In this document: piece by piece, positions 1 to 5,680 of the stretch
Position numbering within the stretch: the stretch's first letter is position 1
How the letters are laid out: each line of letters opens with the position of its first letter
From: Promethearchaeota archaeon
GTDB taxonomy: Archaea; Asgardarchaeota; Lokiarchaeia; Sigynarchaeales; SOKP01
Length of the DNA: 9,615 nt
Reading direction: 5' to 3'
Assembly (NCBI GenBank): GCA_014729315.1
Contig: WJKD01000342.1
Span: 1 to 9,615 of the forward strand
Position numbers and translations under genes: made by a program
Notes under the pieces: generated by a model
Told to the model about the DNA's origin: nothing
The model's input: the letters and a program-made list of their open reading frames with translations, nothing else
Databases searched by the model: none

Positions 1-803
1 ACATTATCAAGTGTCCAATTTGGCTGTACCAACTTTAACGCGACGATATCGGTTGCCAAAAAGTTTTTTGATGCGATTATTGTATCCAGTTTCACAGGAT
101 TTCCCGAAGCTGGCCCCATTCCTTCAAGCACATAGGACGCATCTATTATGGAAAGATCTGGTTTAATACAAAGAGCCAAATCAGCAATTGCTACATCCAG
201 TTCCTTAATCTGAGTTTTTGAATCTTGAAATAATGTAGATTCGAGATCTTGAATTATTTGGGGTGCGTATTGATGATGTAATTTTATTTTTTCGCGTTTG
301 TAAATTAAACCTTTGGAATTTTTAAAACTCAAAGATGCTCCGGTGTGCATATGCATTTTTAAGACCGGAATCGAAACGATATAATCAAATTCGTTCCAAT
401 ATCCGGTAACTTTGACTTTTTTAAGAATTCTTCCATTAAATATCGACAATTCCACTGGAGGTTTCTCATCAAGATCTAAAAAGACTAAGTCTTCTTGGTT
501 GAGGACATTTTCATATCCCGAAGTCAGGAATGATTTCCGAGAGTCTGTATTAATAATTGGAGAATCACCGATATAAAAATCAGCGTCGAAACGATCGTGA
601 AGGTATCTAAAAACAGCTTCCACGACATCGGGATTAGTATTAATTGCTTGTTTGGGATTTGTTTCTCTGCCTACATTAGGTTTAAGTAATATTCTTAATC
701 CCGATAAATCAGGTAAATCTAATTTACTTAGCGCTTTATCAACAGCAAGTTCAATTTTTTCGTTTTTTGCAACTGTTACGACGAATCTTTTTTTAGGAAG
801 CAT
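1..803 (-). CDS. DUF362 domain protein, C-terminus cut by window edge
   Basis: The frame is open from an ATG at 801-803 to the left edge (267 complete codons), so the C-terminus is missing. Family marks in order: LLKPNVG (39-45), TNPDVVEA (56-63), a GDSP motif (79-82), SGYENV (95-100), the conserved block LKMHMHTGASLSFKNSKGL (148-166), then DLALCIKPDLSIIDASYVLEG (208-228) and ATDIVALKL (250-258). These are the usual landmarks of DUF362, a family of unknown biochemical role whose members often end in a 4Fe-4S ferredoxin-like region; whether this one does cannot be seen. No signal peptide or membrane span is visible, so it is probably cytosolic. The start codon overlaps the aroE stop (TAATG) and has no clear Shine-Dalgarno site, so translation is probably coupled to aroE. 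The family call is firm; the function is unknown. Confidence 0.88.
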   Translation of the reverse strand, partial: MLPKKRFVVTVAKNEKIELAVDKALSKLDLPDLSGLRILLKPNVGRETNPKQAINTNPDVVEAVFRYLHDRFDADFYIGDSPIINTDSRKSFLTSGYENVLNQEDLVFLDLDEKPPVELSIFNGRILKKVKVTGYWNEFDYIVSIPVLKMHMHTGASLSFKNSKGLIYKREKIKLHHQYAPQIIQDLESTLFQDSKTQIKELDVAIADLALCIKPDLSIIDASYVLEGMGPASGNPVKLDTIIASKNFLATDIVALKLVQPNWTLDN

Positions 804-1669
804 TATTTCAAGCCCAAAAAATCAATTATCTTATGTTTCATTAATTTACTATTTGGAGTAACACCTGTCCACCACTCAAACGCTAAAACACCTTGATTTA
901 CTAACATATCCAATCCTCCTAAGATTTCACACCCTGCTTCTGAGGCTTCTCTTAGAAGTTTGGTTTGTGTTGGATTATAGACTACGTCAAAAACCATTAA
1001 TTTTTCATTTAATAGTTCCTTCGGAATTGCAGTAGCGTTTATTTTCGGGAACATTCCTAAGGGTGTGGCGTTAATCAATATGTCTGCTGTTTTAATCTCT
1101 TCTGCCAGATTTTCGTAAGTGTTAGCTTTACCAACAATATTAGCGTCCATCTTCTCTCCCACTTCTTTTGATAAATTTATCGCTTTTTCTTCGACAATAT
1201 CTGTTGCGACAATTTGTTCTGCATCTGCTAAAAAGTAGCATAAGGCTCGAGCAACGCCACCAGCACCAACGAGGAGTATTTTTTTGTTAGAGATTGTCCA
1301 TCCAGCATCTTCCATAGATTTTCGCGCTCCGGGTCCGTCCGTATTTTTAGCCATCAGGTATCCAGCCTCGTTTTTTATAGTATTAACGGCTCCCATTTTT
1401 TTTGCAGTAGAATCAATTTCGTCTAAATATTGTATTACATTTTCTTTATGCGGTATAGTCACATTTGCACCCTTTATTCCAAGAGCAATAATCCCTTTTA
1501 TTGCATCTTTTAACTTATCAGGGTGGACATCATAGGCTGTGTATATGTAATTCAAATTAAGCTCCTTAATCGCTGCATTGTGCATGATCGGAGAAAAACT
1601 ATGTTCGACGGGATGTCCAATAAGAGATAGCGTTTTCGTCTTTCCACTTATAATAAATTCGTTGCTCAT
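803..1669 (-). CDS. aroE: Shikimate dehydrogenase (3-dehydroshikimate reductase)
   Basis: This enzyme reduces 3-dehydroshikimate to shikimate in aromatic amino-acid synthesis. It is full length (288 aa). Visible motifs: the shikimate-binding SFSP (24-27), NVTIPHK with the catalytic lysine at 75, GAVNT (93-97), NTDG with the catalytic Asp111, the nucleotide-binding GAGGVARA (135-142), NATPLGM (200-206), VVYNP (229-233) and the C-terminal GGLDMLVNQG (251-260). The ATG at 1669 is preferred over a TTG three codons upstream (1678), because the protein then begins MSNEF and the core fold starts about 12 residues later. Oddity: the second strand of the Rossmann fold ends in VATDIVEEK, with Asp157 where NADP-dependent AroE usually has a basic NRT-type motif; this may mean NAD use. 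It lies 73 bases after the oxidoreductase gene and overlaps the DUF362 gene by one base. Confidence 0.95.
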   Translation of the reverse strand: MSNEFIISGKTKTLSLIGHPVEHSFSPIMHNAAIKELNLNYIYTAYDVHPDKLKDAIKGIIALGIKGANVTIPHKENVIQYLDEIDSTAKKMGAVNTIKNEAGYLMAKNTDGPGARKSMEDAGWTISNKKILLVGAGGVARALCYFLADAEQIVATDIVEEKAINLSKEVGEKMDANIVGKANTYENLAEEIKTADILINATPLGMFPKINATAIPKELLNEKLMVFDVVYNPTQTKLLREASEAGCEILGGLDMLVNQGVLAFEWWTGVTPNSKLMKHKIIDFLGLK

Positions 1670-1708
1670 AGTAATCAATCATTTATATTTAAATAAAAAT
1701 CTTGTTTG

Positions 1709-1715
1709 AAAAAAA
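1709..1715 (-). terminator. T-tract, possible terminator of the oxidoreductase gene
   Basis: Seven A residues on the plus strand give T7 on the transcribed minus strand, 28 bases after the stop of the upstream gene. Archaeal RNA polymerase can terminate at T-rich tracts without a hairpin, and no stem is visible here. Read-through into aroE is equally possible given the short gap. Confidence 0.3.
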
Positions 1716-1725
1716 GTATCGTATC

Positions 1726-1734
1726 GTATATAAC
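1726..1734 (-). promoter_or_regulatory. TATA-like box, possible aroE promoter
   Basis: The minus strand reads GTTATATAC, 57 bases upstream of the aroE ATG. Initiation about 25 bases downstream would give a leader of roughly 35 bases. Immediately downstream is a short direct repeat (CGATA twice, 1718-1727 region). aroE and the DUF362 gene could therefore have their own promoter, but the window is AT-rich and such boxes arise by chance. Confidence 0.3.
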
Positions 1735-1742
1735 TTTATAAA

Positions 1743-2849
1743 TCAGATTTGATATTTTCTCATAAATTTTTGATCAATATAGTCTTTGAGACGAAGGACA
1801 AATTTTCCCCCAAAAACAAAATTCCCTCTCCAAGCTATACCTTTTCCGTTTCCCATGTTAAGAATAAGTAAATAATTTTCTTGAGGATCAAACGATTCTA
1901 ATTCTTTTTTTTCTTGGAGTAATTTTAGAATATTATTAAAGAGAATCGGGTTTTCTTTAACGGCATACACTCCCACTTTATCAAGGGGCTTTTTATCTAT
2001 GCTAATACAATCACCACCTCCCAGCATATTATCTTGCTCAATAGAGTGTAAACTTTCGTTAACGAGTAAGGATCCATCAGCCCCAATAGTCAATTCTGAG
2101 TCTTTAAAAAGAGGAGGGGGTCGAACGCCAGTAGCTAAAAAGGTTAAATCGCTGGGAATTTGCTTTCCTGAGTTTAAAATTACTCTATTTTCTTCGATTT
2201 TTGAAACAAGCTGCCCTTCCATTACAAGGATGGTTCTCTTTACAAGCGACTTCAAGACTTTTTTCCTCGCTTTATTTGGATAATTTGAGAGTAATTTTGT
2301 CGCGGATATTAGATATATGGTAGCATTAACACCCATATCCGAAATAAGCTTCCATAAATTACTCGTAATTTCAATACCCGCGGGTCCTCCACCTATTACG
2401 CAAAACTGCTTTTCCTCAGTGAAATCCATTTCCATAATTTCCTTCCTCGCTTTAATTAGATTTTCAACGGGTTTAACCAAGACTAAATTACTTTTAGAGA
2501 TATCAATATGGTCAGTAATTATTTCACTTCCGATATTAAAAGACGCTATATCGAATTCCATCTTTTTTCCGGATTCCAATATGAGCTGCCTTAATTCTGA
2601 GATTATTTTCACAACCTTATCTTCTATAAAGGTACCGCCTTCATTTTCAGTAATAGACTTAATGTCAAATCTAGTTTCTGAAGGTATATATTTACCCGAA
2701 AGAAGTCCGGGTCCCATGCCCGAATAATATTGAAATGGTGAAGGAGAAATAACTGTGACTTTAGTATTTAAATCAATGAATTTTTTTATATTTGAAATAC
2801 AAGTCAAATGAGCATGTCCGCCACCAACAAAAACAAGATTCTTTTTCAT
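1743..2849 (-). CDS. FAD-dependent pyridine nucleotide-disulfide oxidoreductase, stand-alone SelD-associated type (TIGR03169-like)
   Basis: A 368-residue two-Rossmann flavoprotein. The N-terminal FAD site has the form GGGHAHL (9-15) instead of GxGxxG, followed by YYSGMGPGLLSGKY (41-54); this pair is the signature of the family found fused to, or next to, selenophosphate synthetase SelD. A second nucleotide site is VIGGGPAGIEI (151-161), then ATGVRPP (239-245), the flavin-binding GGGDCISI (277-284), VGVYAVKENP (292-301) and a C-terminal block with IAWRG and KDYIDQKFMRKY (355-366), all as in the family. No CxxC redox pair is present, so it is not a classical disulfide reductase. Its broader relatives include type II NADH dehydrogenases and sulfide:quinone oxidoreductases; the true substrate is unknown. 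No SelD domain is attached and no selD gene is in the window. Start: ATG at 2849, without a clear Shine-Dalgarno site. Confidence 0.85.
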   Translation of the reverse strand: MKKNLVFVGGGHAHLTCISNIKKFIDLNTKVTVISPSPFQYYSGMGPGLLSGKYIPSETRFDIKSITENEGGTFIEDKVVKIISELRQLILESGKKMEFDIASFNIGSEIITDHIDISKSNLVLVKPVENLIKARKEIMEMDFTEEKQFCVIGGGPAGIEITSNLWKLISDMGVNATIYLISATKLLSNYPNKARKKVLKSLVKRTILVMEGQLVSKIEENRVILNSGKQIPSDLTFLATGVRPPPLFKDSELTIGADGSLLVNESLHSIEQDNMLGGGDCISIDKKPLDKVGVYAVKENPILFNNILKLLQEKKELESFDPQENYLLILNMGNGKGIAWRGNFVFGGKFVLRLKDYIDQKFMRKYQI

Positions 2850-2862
2850 AGGTTATAATAGG

Positions 2863-2876
2863 TAAATGGACATTTA
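2863..2876. promoter_or_regulatory. Small palindrome upstream of the oxidoreductase gene
   Basis: TAAATG-GA-CATTTA is a perfect 6-base inverted repeat with a 2-base spacer, 13 bases upstream of the ATG at 2849. Its position near the expected start of transcription would suit an operator, but short AT-rich palindromes are common by chance. Confidence 0.2.
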
Positions 2877-2905
2877 ATCTTTAGCGACTATAGAAACAAA
2901 ATATT

Positions 2906-2919
2906 CTTTATAATATTTC
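2906..2919 (-). promoter_or_regulatory. TATA-like box in the gap before the oxidoreductase gene
   Basis: The minus strand reads GAAATATTATAAAG within the 119-base gap that follows the membrane-protein gene. It lies about 57-70 bases upstream of the oxidoreductase ATG, leaving room for a leader of about 35-40 bases. No T-tract terminator is seen on this strand between the two genes, so read-through from the membrane-protein gene is also possible. Confidence 0.3.
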
Positions 2920-2968
2920 GAAGCAGTGAAAATCCAAATAATTTAAGTAGTTTTTTGAGATTTTGTTT

Positions 2969-4063
2969 TTAACCGTTACTACGAAATAATACTCTAACAT
3001 CATTTTCACATAAAAACAGCGCTATAGCAAACGGAAATCCGATTATTAAAAGGTAAGAACAAAGTAAAATTACAATGTAACGACAAATTTGAATTTTAAA
3101 AAATAGACCTAACGAGCTAATTAATAAAATAATAGATAGAACGAGAACAAAATATCCGATTAATACAATATTATAAGCTACATCATTAACACTTTGAGTC
3201 GGAGAACTTCCGAGCATCTTAGCAAAAATGTGAGCATACGTAATTGCAAAGAAAGAATAAACGATGAAAAAGATTGAAATCAAAACAGAAATACTTGCTA
3301 CTACATATAGAAGAGAATTTCTGTTAAATTTTGGTATGTCTGGGGTTTGATTTGGGTGATCTCGAACTTCCTTCGCAACATGCATCAGTAAATAGAGAGG
3401 AATTAATATATATAAATAAGAGAAAACGATTACAGCTAATTCCCTTTCGCCCATGTAAATATTGGTCGTTATTCCTAACATCAAAAAAATAGATAAGAAT
3501 GTTATTGATATTAACATTAAGAAGCTCATTTTTGAACCTTTCGTAAAAATGAACAAAGATAACAATATCGTAGAAACTACGATGATATTTCCTATTATTA
3601 TTAAAGGGGTTGCTGTATGATATGCTGGACCTCCCCAGGACAACATTTGGTCGTGATGGATGCTAATACCTGGCCAGATCCACATGCTTTTTTCCCAATG
3701 AAAAAATTGATCAATAAAAAAATGGGAAATGCCTCCAGCGGAGGTTAATAGGTAAGAATTTTTCCAATTTACCTCTCGAATGCCATCGTCAACAAATTTT
3801 AATGGAAAATATTTCATATCTGACTTTTTTAGTGAAAATCGAGAGCTGTAAGAAAATACCAATGAGTATGGAATTCCTAAAATCAAAAAACCTAGAATGC
3901 TATGAAAAGGAGTTATAAAGAATAGAAATACAATATCTGGCCCAAAAATATTATTTGCGAGGAAGATAAAAGCTACTTTATAGTTAAATTTCTCATCCTT
4001 TGAGTAGTGTAAAATGGGAATAATCAAACATAATCCATAAATTATATGACCTATAGTTGGCAT
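2969..4063 (-). CDS. Multi-pass membrane protein, possibly YdjM/DUF457-like metal-dependent hydrolase
   Basis: A 364-residue integral membrane protein with roughly nine or ten hydrophobic spans (for example about 28-50, 53-72, 153-173, 178-199, 207-229, 249-275, 296-318 and 327-353). Polar residues that could bind metal are clustered in the N-terminal half: His6, GPD (41-43), FHS with His54, SHFFIDQFFH (113-122), HHD (136-138) and His149. An early His, a PD pair, an HS motif and HxxxD within membrane segments recall the YdjM/DUF457 membrane-bound metal-dependent hydrolases, but the match is by pattern only and the C-terminal half looks unrelated to the core fold. Substrate unknown. The start is well supported: ATG at 4063 follows GAGGTAA, and a TATA-like box lies about 40 bases upstream. 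It is first in the minus-strand run of four genes. Confidence 0.72.
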   Translation of the reverse strand: MPTIGHIIYGLCLIIPILHYSKDEKFNYKVAFIFLANNIFGPDIVFLFFITPFHSILGFLILGIPYSLVFSYSSRFSLKKSDMKYFPLKFVDDGIREVNWKNSYLLTSAGGISHFFIDQFFHWEKSMWIWPGISIHHDQMLSWGGPAYHTATPLIIIGNIIVVSTILLSLFIFTKGSKMSFLMLISITFLSIFLMLGITTNIYMGERELAVIVFSYLYILIPLYLLMHVAKEVRDHPNQTPDIPKFNRNSLLYVVASISVLISIFFIVYSFFAITYAHIFAKMLGSSPTQSVNDVAYNIVLIGYFVLVLSIILLISSLGLFFKIQICRYIVILLCSYLLIIGFPFAIALFLCENDVRVLFRSNG

Positions 4064-4065
4064 TT

Positions 4066-4072
4066 ACCTCAC
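4066..4072 (-). promoter_or_regulatory. Shine-Dalgarno site of the membrane-protein gene
   Basis: The minus strand reads GTGAGGT then AA-ATG. GAGGT pairs with the 16S rRNA 3' end, with unusually short spacing (2-3 bases). It is the clearest ribosome-binding site in the window and fixes the start at 4063. Confidence 0.55.
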
Positions 4073-4094
4073 TTTTAATATGGAATGGTTTTCA

Positions 4095-4107
4095 TTTAAA
4101 TATAATT
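4095..4107 (-). promoter_or_regulatory. TATA-like promoter of the minus-strand block
   Basis: The minus strand reads AATTATATTTAAA, 32-44 bases upstream of the ATG at 4063. Initiation about 25 bases downstream would leave a leader of about 10-15 bases that just includes the GAGGT site. This is good archaeal promoter geometry, though untested. Confidence 0.45.
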
Positions 4108-4147
4108 AGGACTTAGATTAACTATTAATTAAGTATCATTAACGGAA

Positions 4148-4157
4148 TTTTTTATAC
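4148..4157 (+). promoter_or_regulatory. TATA-like promoter of aroK
   Basis: The plus strand reads TTTTTTATAC preceded by ACGGAA, a purine-rich stretch in the place of a TFB recognition element. The box lies about 40-50 bases before the aroK ATG, so transcription would begin near 4178-4182 and leave a leader of about 15-20 bases. It is separate from the minus-strand box at 4095-4107, so the two divergent units need not share a core promoter. Confidence 0.45.
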
Positions 4158-4197
4158 GATTTCTCAAAGAAAGTAAAAATGGAAAAGATGAAATAAG

Positions 4198-4743
4198 ATG
4201 ATAAAAGATTCTATTGCATTAATTGGATTCATGGCAACGGGAAAAACAACGATTGGAAAATTATTAACTAAAAAACTCCCTAACGATTATAAATTTATTG
4301 AAACAGATAATATAATAGTTGAAACCGCTGGAAAGACTATCCCTGAGATTTTTGCTGAAGATGGGGAAATTAGATTTAGGGAATATGAAATCGAAGCGTG
4401 TAAGAAAGCCTCTAGGTACGAGAAGGTAATCATATCATGTGGTGGTGGCGTTGTTTTAAATAAAATTAACATTGATTATCTGAAACAAAGATGCTATATC
4501 GTGCTTTTAAAAACATCTGCAGAAGAGATTTACAAGAGAGCTATGAAAGATGGAAAAGAAACGAGACCAGTTATTGATAAAAAGGACCCTATGAAGGAAA
4601 TTAACAATGTATTGGATTTCAGAGAACCGTTCTACAACGCTGCTGCCGAAATTGTAATCGATACAACTGATAAATCTTTAGAAGATATTGTAGAAGAGAT
4701 AATTAGAATAACTCAACTTAATAACGACCCCTTATCAATGTAA
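4198..4743 (+). CDS. aroK: Shikimate kinase, bacterial P-loop (AroK) type
   Basis: The enzyme phosphorylates shikimate to shikimate-3-phosphate with ATP. At 181 aa it has the usual AroK length and every key site: Walker A GFMATGKTT (10-18), ETDN with the shikimate-binding Asp37, FREYE with Arg61, CGGGVV (81-86), the lid arginine in RPVI (Arg123) and REPFY with Arg142. These correspond to the Asp34, Arg58, Gly-rich loop, Arg117 and Arg136 sites described in bacterial enzymes. This is the NMP-kinase-fold family, whereas most archaea use an unrelated GHMP-superfamily shikimate kinase; acquisition from bacteria, perhaps ancient, is plausible. Two ATGs just upstream (4179 and 4188) are out of frame, so 4198 is the likely start. 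The DUF364 gene follows after 39 bases and is probably co-transcribed. Confidence 0.95.
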   Translation: MIKDSIALIGFMATGKTTIGKLLTKKLPNDYKFIETDNIIVETAGKTIPEIFAEDGEIRFREYEIEACKKASRYEKVIISCGGGVVLNKINIDYLKQRCYIVLLKTSAEEIYKRAMKDGKETRPVIDKKDPMKEINNVLDFREPFYNAAAEIVIDTTDKSLEDIVEEIIRITQLNNDPLSM

Positions 4744-4765
4744 AAGAAGCACATTTTTTTGGACT

Positions 4766-4770
4766 GGTGA
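4766..4770 (+). promoter_or_regulatory. Possible Shine-Dalgarno site of the DUF364 gene
   Basis: GGTGA, part of the consensus GGAGGTGA, lies 12 bases before the ATG at 4783. The spacing is long but usable, and it supports this start over an overlapping GTG in another frame. Confidence 0.35.
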
Positions 4771-4782
4771 ATTTCCCAAATT

Positions 4783-5628
4783 ATGCCGATTGCGAACGAT
4801 TTCTTACAAATACTAAAAAAAATTGAAGAGAATATAAAAATTCCTCTTATCAAAAAGATAATTCTTCCACCTAAAGCATCATTATTAAAAAGCCAAGACC
4901 GAAGCGCCAATTTTGCGGCGTTGGTTCTCGAAGATGGAAGCGTGGGGATAGTTTTTTTAGCGCTTTCAGACGAGATCAAACGACTCGCTTCTGAACTCGA
5001 CATTGGTTTTTATTTAGACAAAAGCCCTCTCAAAATAGGTAAAAAGCTAATAAATTCGAATTTGTTTGAGAAAACGATAGCAATGGGCGCATTAAACGCG
5101 ATTAGTCAATTTCTGTTTAAAAAATCAAATTTTAAGTTGGATTTTACGACTGATTCGTTAGGTCTATTAGACTTACAAAAGGGAGACATCGTAGGAATGG
5201 TAGGTTTTTTCCCTCCGCTCGTAAAAAAAATAGAGAAGCTGGACTTACCTTTAATTATTATCGAAAAGAAGGAATATCTCGTTAAAAAAACGCCAGATTG
5301 GGAGGTAACTTTAGATCCTACGCACCTTGAATCGTGCAATAAAGTCCTTTGCACAAGTACTGCCGTTTTAAACAACACAATCGACGAGGTGCTTTCTCAT
5401 TGTAAAAACGCCGAAAAAATTTCGATAATTGGACCAACTGCAGGATTTATCCCAGATCCATTGTTTGAACGGGGAGTTTCCGTAATTGGGGGTACTTATG
5501 TCCACGATCTTAATCTTTTTGTTAAGCTGGTTCAGGAAAATAGGAAATGGGGACCTTCAACAAGAAAATATTGTATTCAAGAAAACAATTATGTTGGATT
5601 TGGTTCGCTACTTGAAGGAATCAAATAA
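4783..5628 (+). CDS. DUF4213/DUF364 family protein (putative heavy-metal chelation domain)
   Basis: A 281-residue soluble protein with two parts. Residues about 5-95 look like the DUF4213 enolase-N-like domain; the linking helix carries AMGALNAISQF (100-110). Residues about 120-275 match the Rossmann-like DUF364 domain: GMVGFFPPLVKKI (138-150), CTSTAVLNNTIDE (190-202) and GPTAGFIPDPLFERGVSV (217-234) followed by GGTYVHD. The domain is annotated as putative heavy-metal chelation in family databases, but no reaction is established. There is no signal peptide or membrane span. Conserved pocket-like positions include Gly217-Pro218 and the Asp242 region. The gene follows aroK by 39 bases on the same strand and is probably in one transcript with it; a direct role in aromatic synthesis is not implied. 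The stop lies seven bases before the convergent hairpin. Confidence 0.85.
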   Translation: MPIANDFLQILKKIEENIKIPLIKKIILPPKASLLKSQDRSANFAALVLEDGSVGIVFLALSDEIKRLASELDIGFYLDKSPLKIGKKLINSNLFEKTIAMGALNAISQFLFKKSNFKLDFTTDSLGLLDLQKGDIVGMVGFFPPLVKKIEKLDLPLIIIEKKEYLVKKTPDWEVTLDPTHLESCNKVLCTSTAVLNNTIDEVLSHCKNAEKISIIGPTAGFIPDPLFERGVSVIGGTYVHDLNLFVKLVQENRKWGPSTRKYCIQENNYVGFGSLLEGIK

Positions 5629-5648
5629 AAAAATTTGGGTTTAACCCA
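5627..5648 (-). terminator. Hairpin plus T-tract terminator of the surface-protein gene
   Basis: On the minus strand TGGGTTAAACCCA (5636-5648; self-complementary, up to six paired bases, realistically four with a five-base loop) is followed by AA and seven T residues (5627-5633). It lies 32 bases after the stop of the large minus-strand gene, and the T-tract covers the last bases of the plus-strand DUF364 gene. The plus strand has no T-tract after the stem, so the signal favours the minus-strand transcript. Confidence 0.55.
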
Positions 5649-5680
5649 CTATTTCATACATCGTAAAGACATCAAATATT

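Noticed and set aside
1284..1535. Plus-strand open frame opposite aroE
   Set aside because: It is a shadow of a well-supported coding frame on the other strand.
1670..1678. Upstream TTG start for aroE adding three residues
   Set aside because: The ATG at 1669 is a stronger codon and gives a normal AroE N-terminus; neither start has a convincing Shine-Dalgarno site.
1716..1735. Direct repeats GTATC/CGATA as a possible operator or repeat element
   Set aside because: Only two to three short imperfect copies in AT-rich DNA; no support beyond chance.
1999..2727. Long open frames on the plus strand opposite the oxidoreductase gene
   Set aside because: They lie wholly antisense to a gene with clear family motifs, and their translations show no recognisable domain.
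1743..2849. Sulfide:quinone oxidoreductase or classical disulfide reductase as the specific call
   Set aside because: The catalytic cysteine pairs expected of those enzymes are not seen, and the N- and C-terminal motifs fit the SelD-associated family better.
4713..5003. Minus-strand open frame across the aroK-DUF364 junction
   Set aside because: It overlaps two firmly identified plus-strand genes and has no motif of its own.
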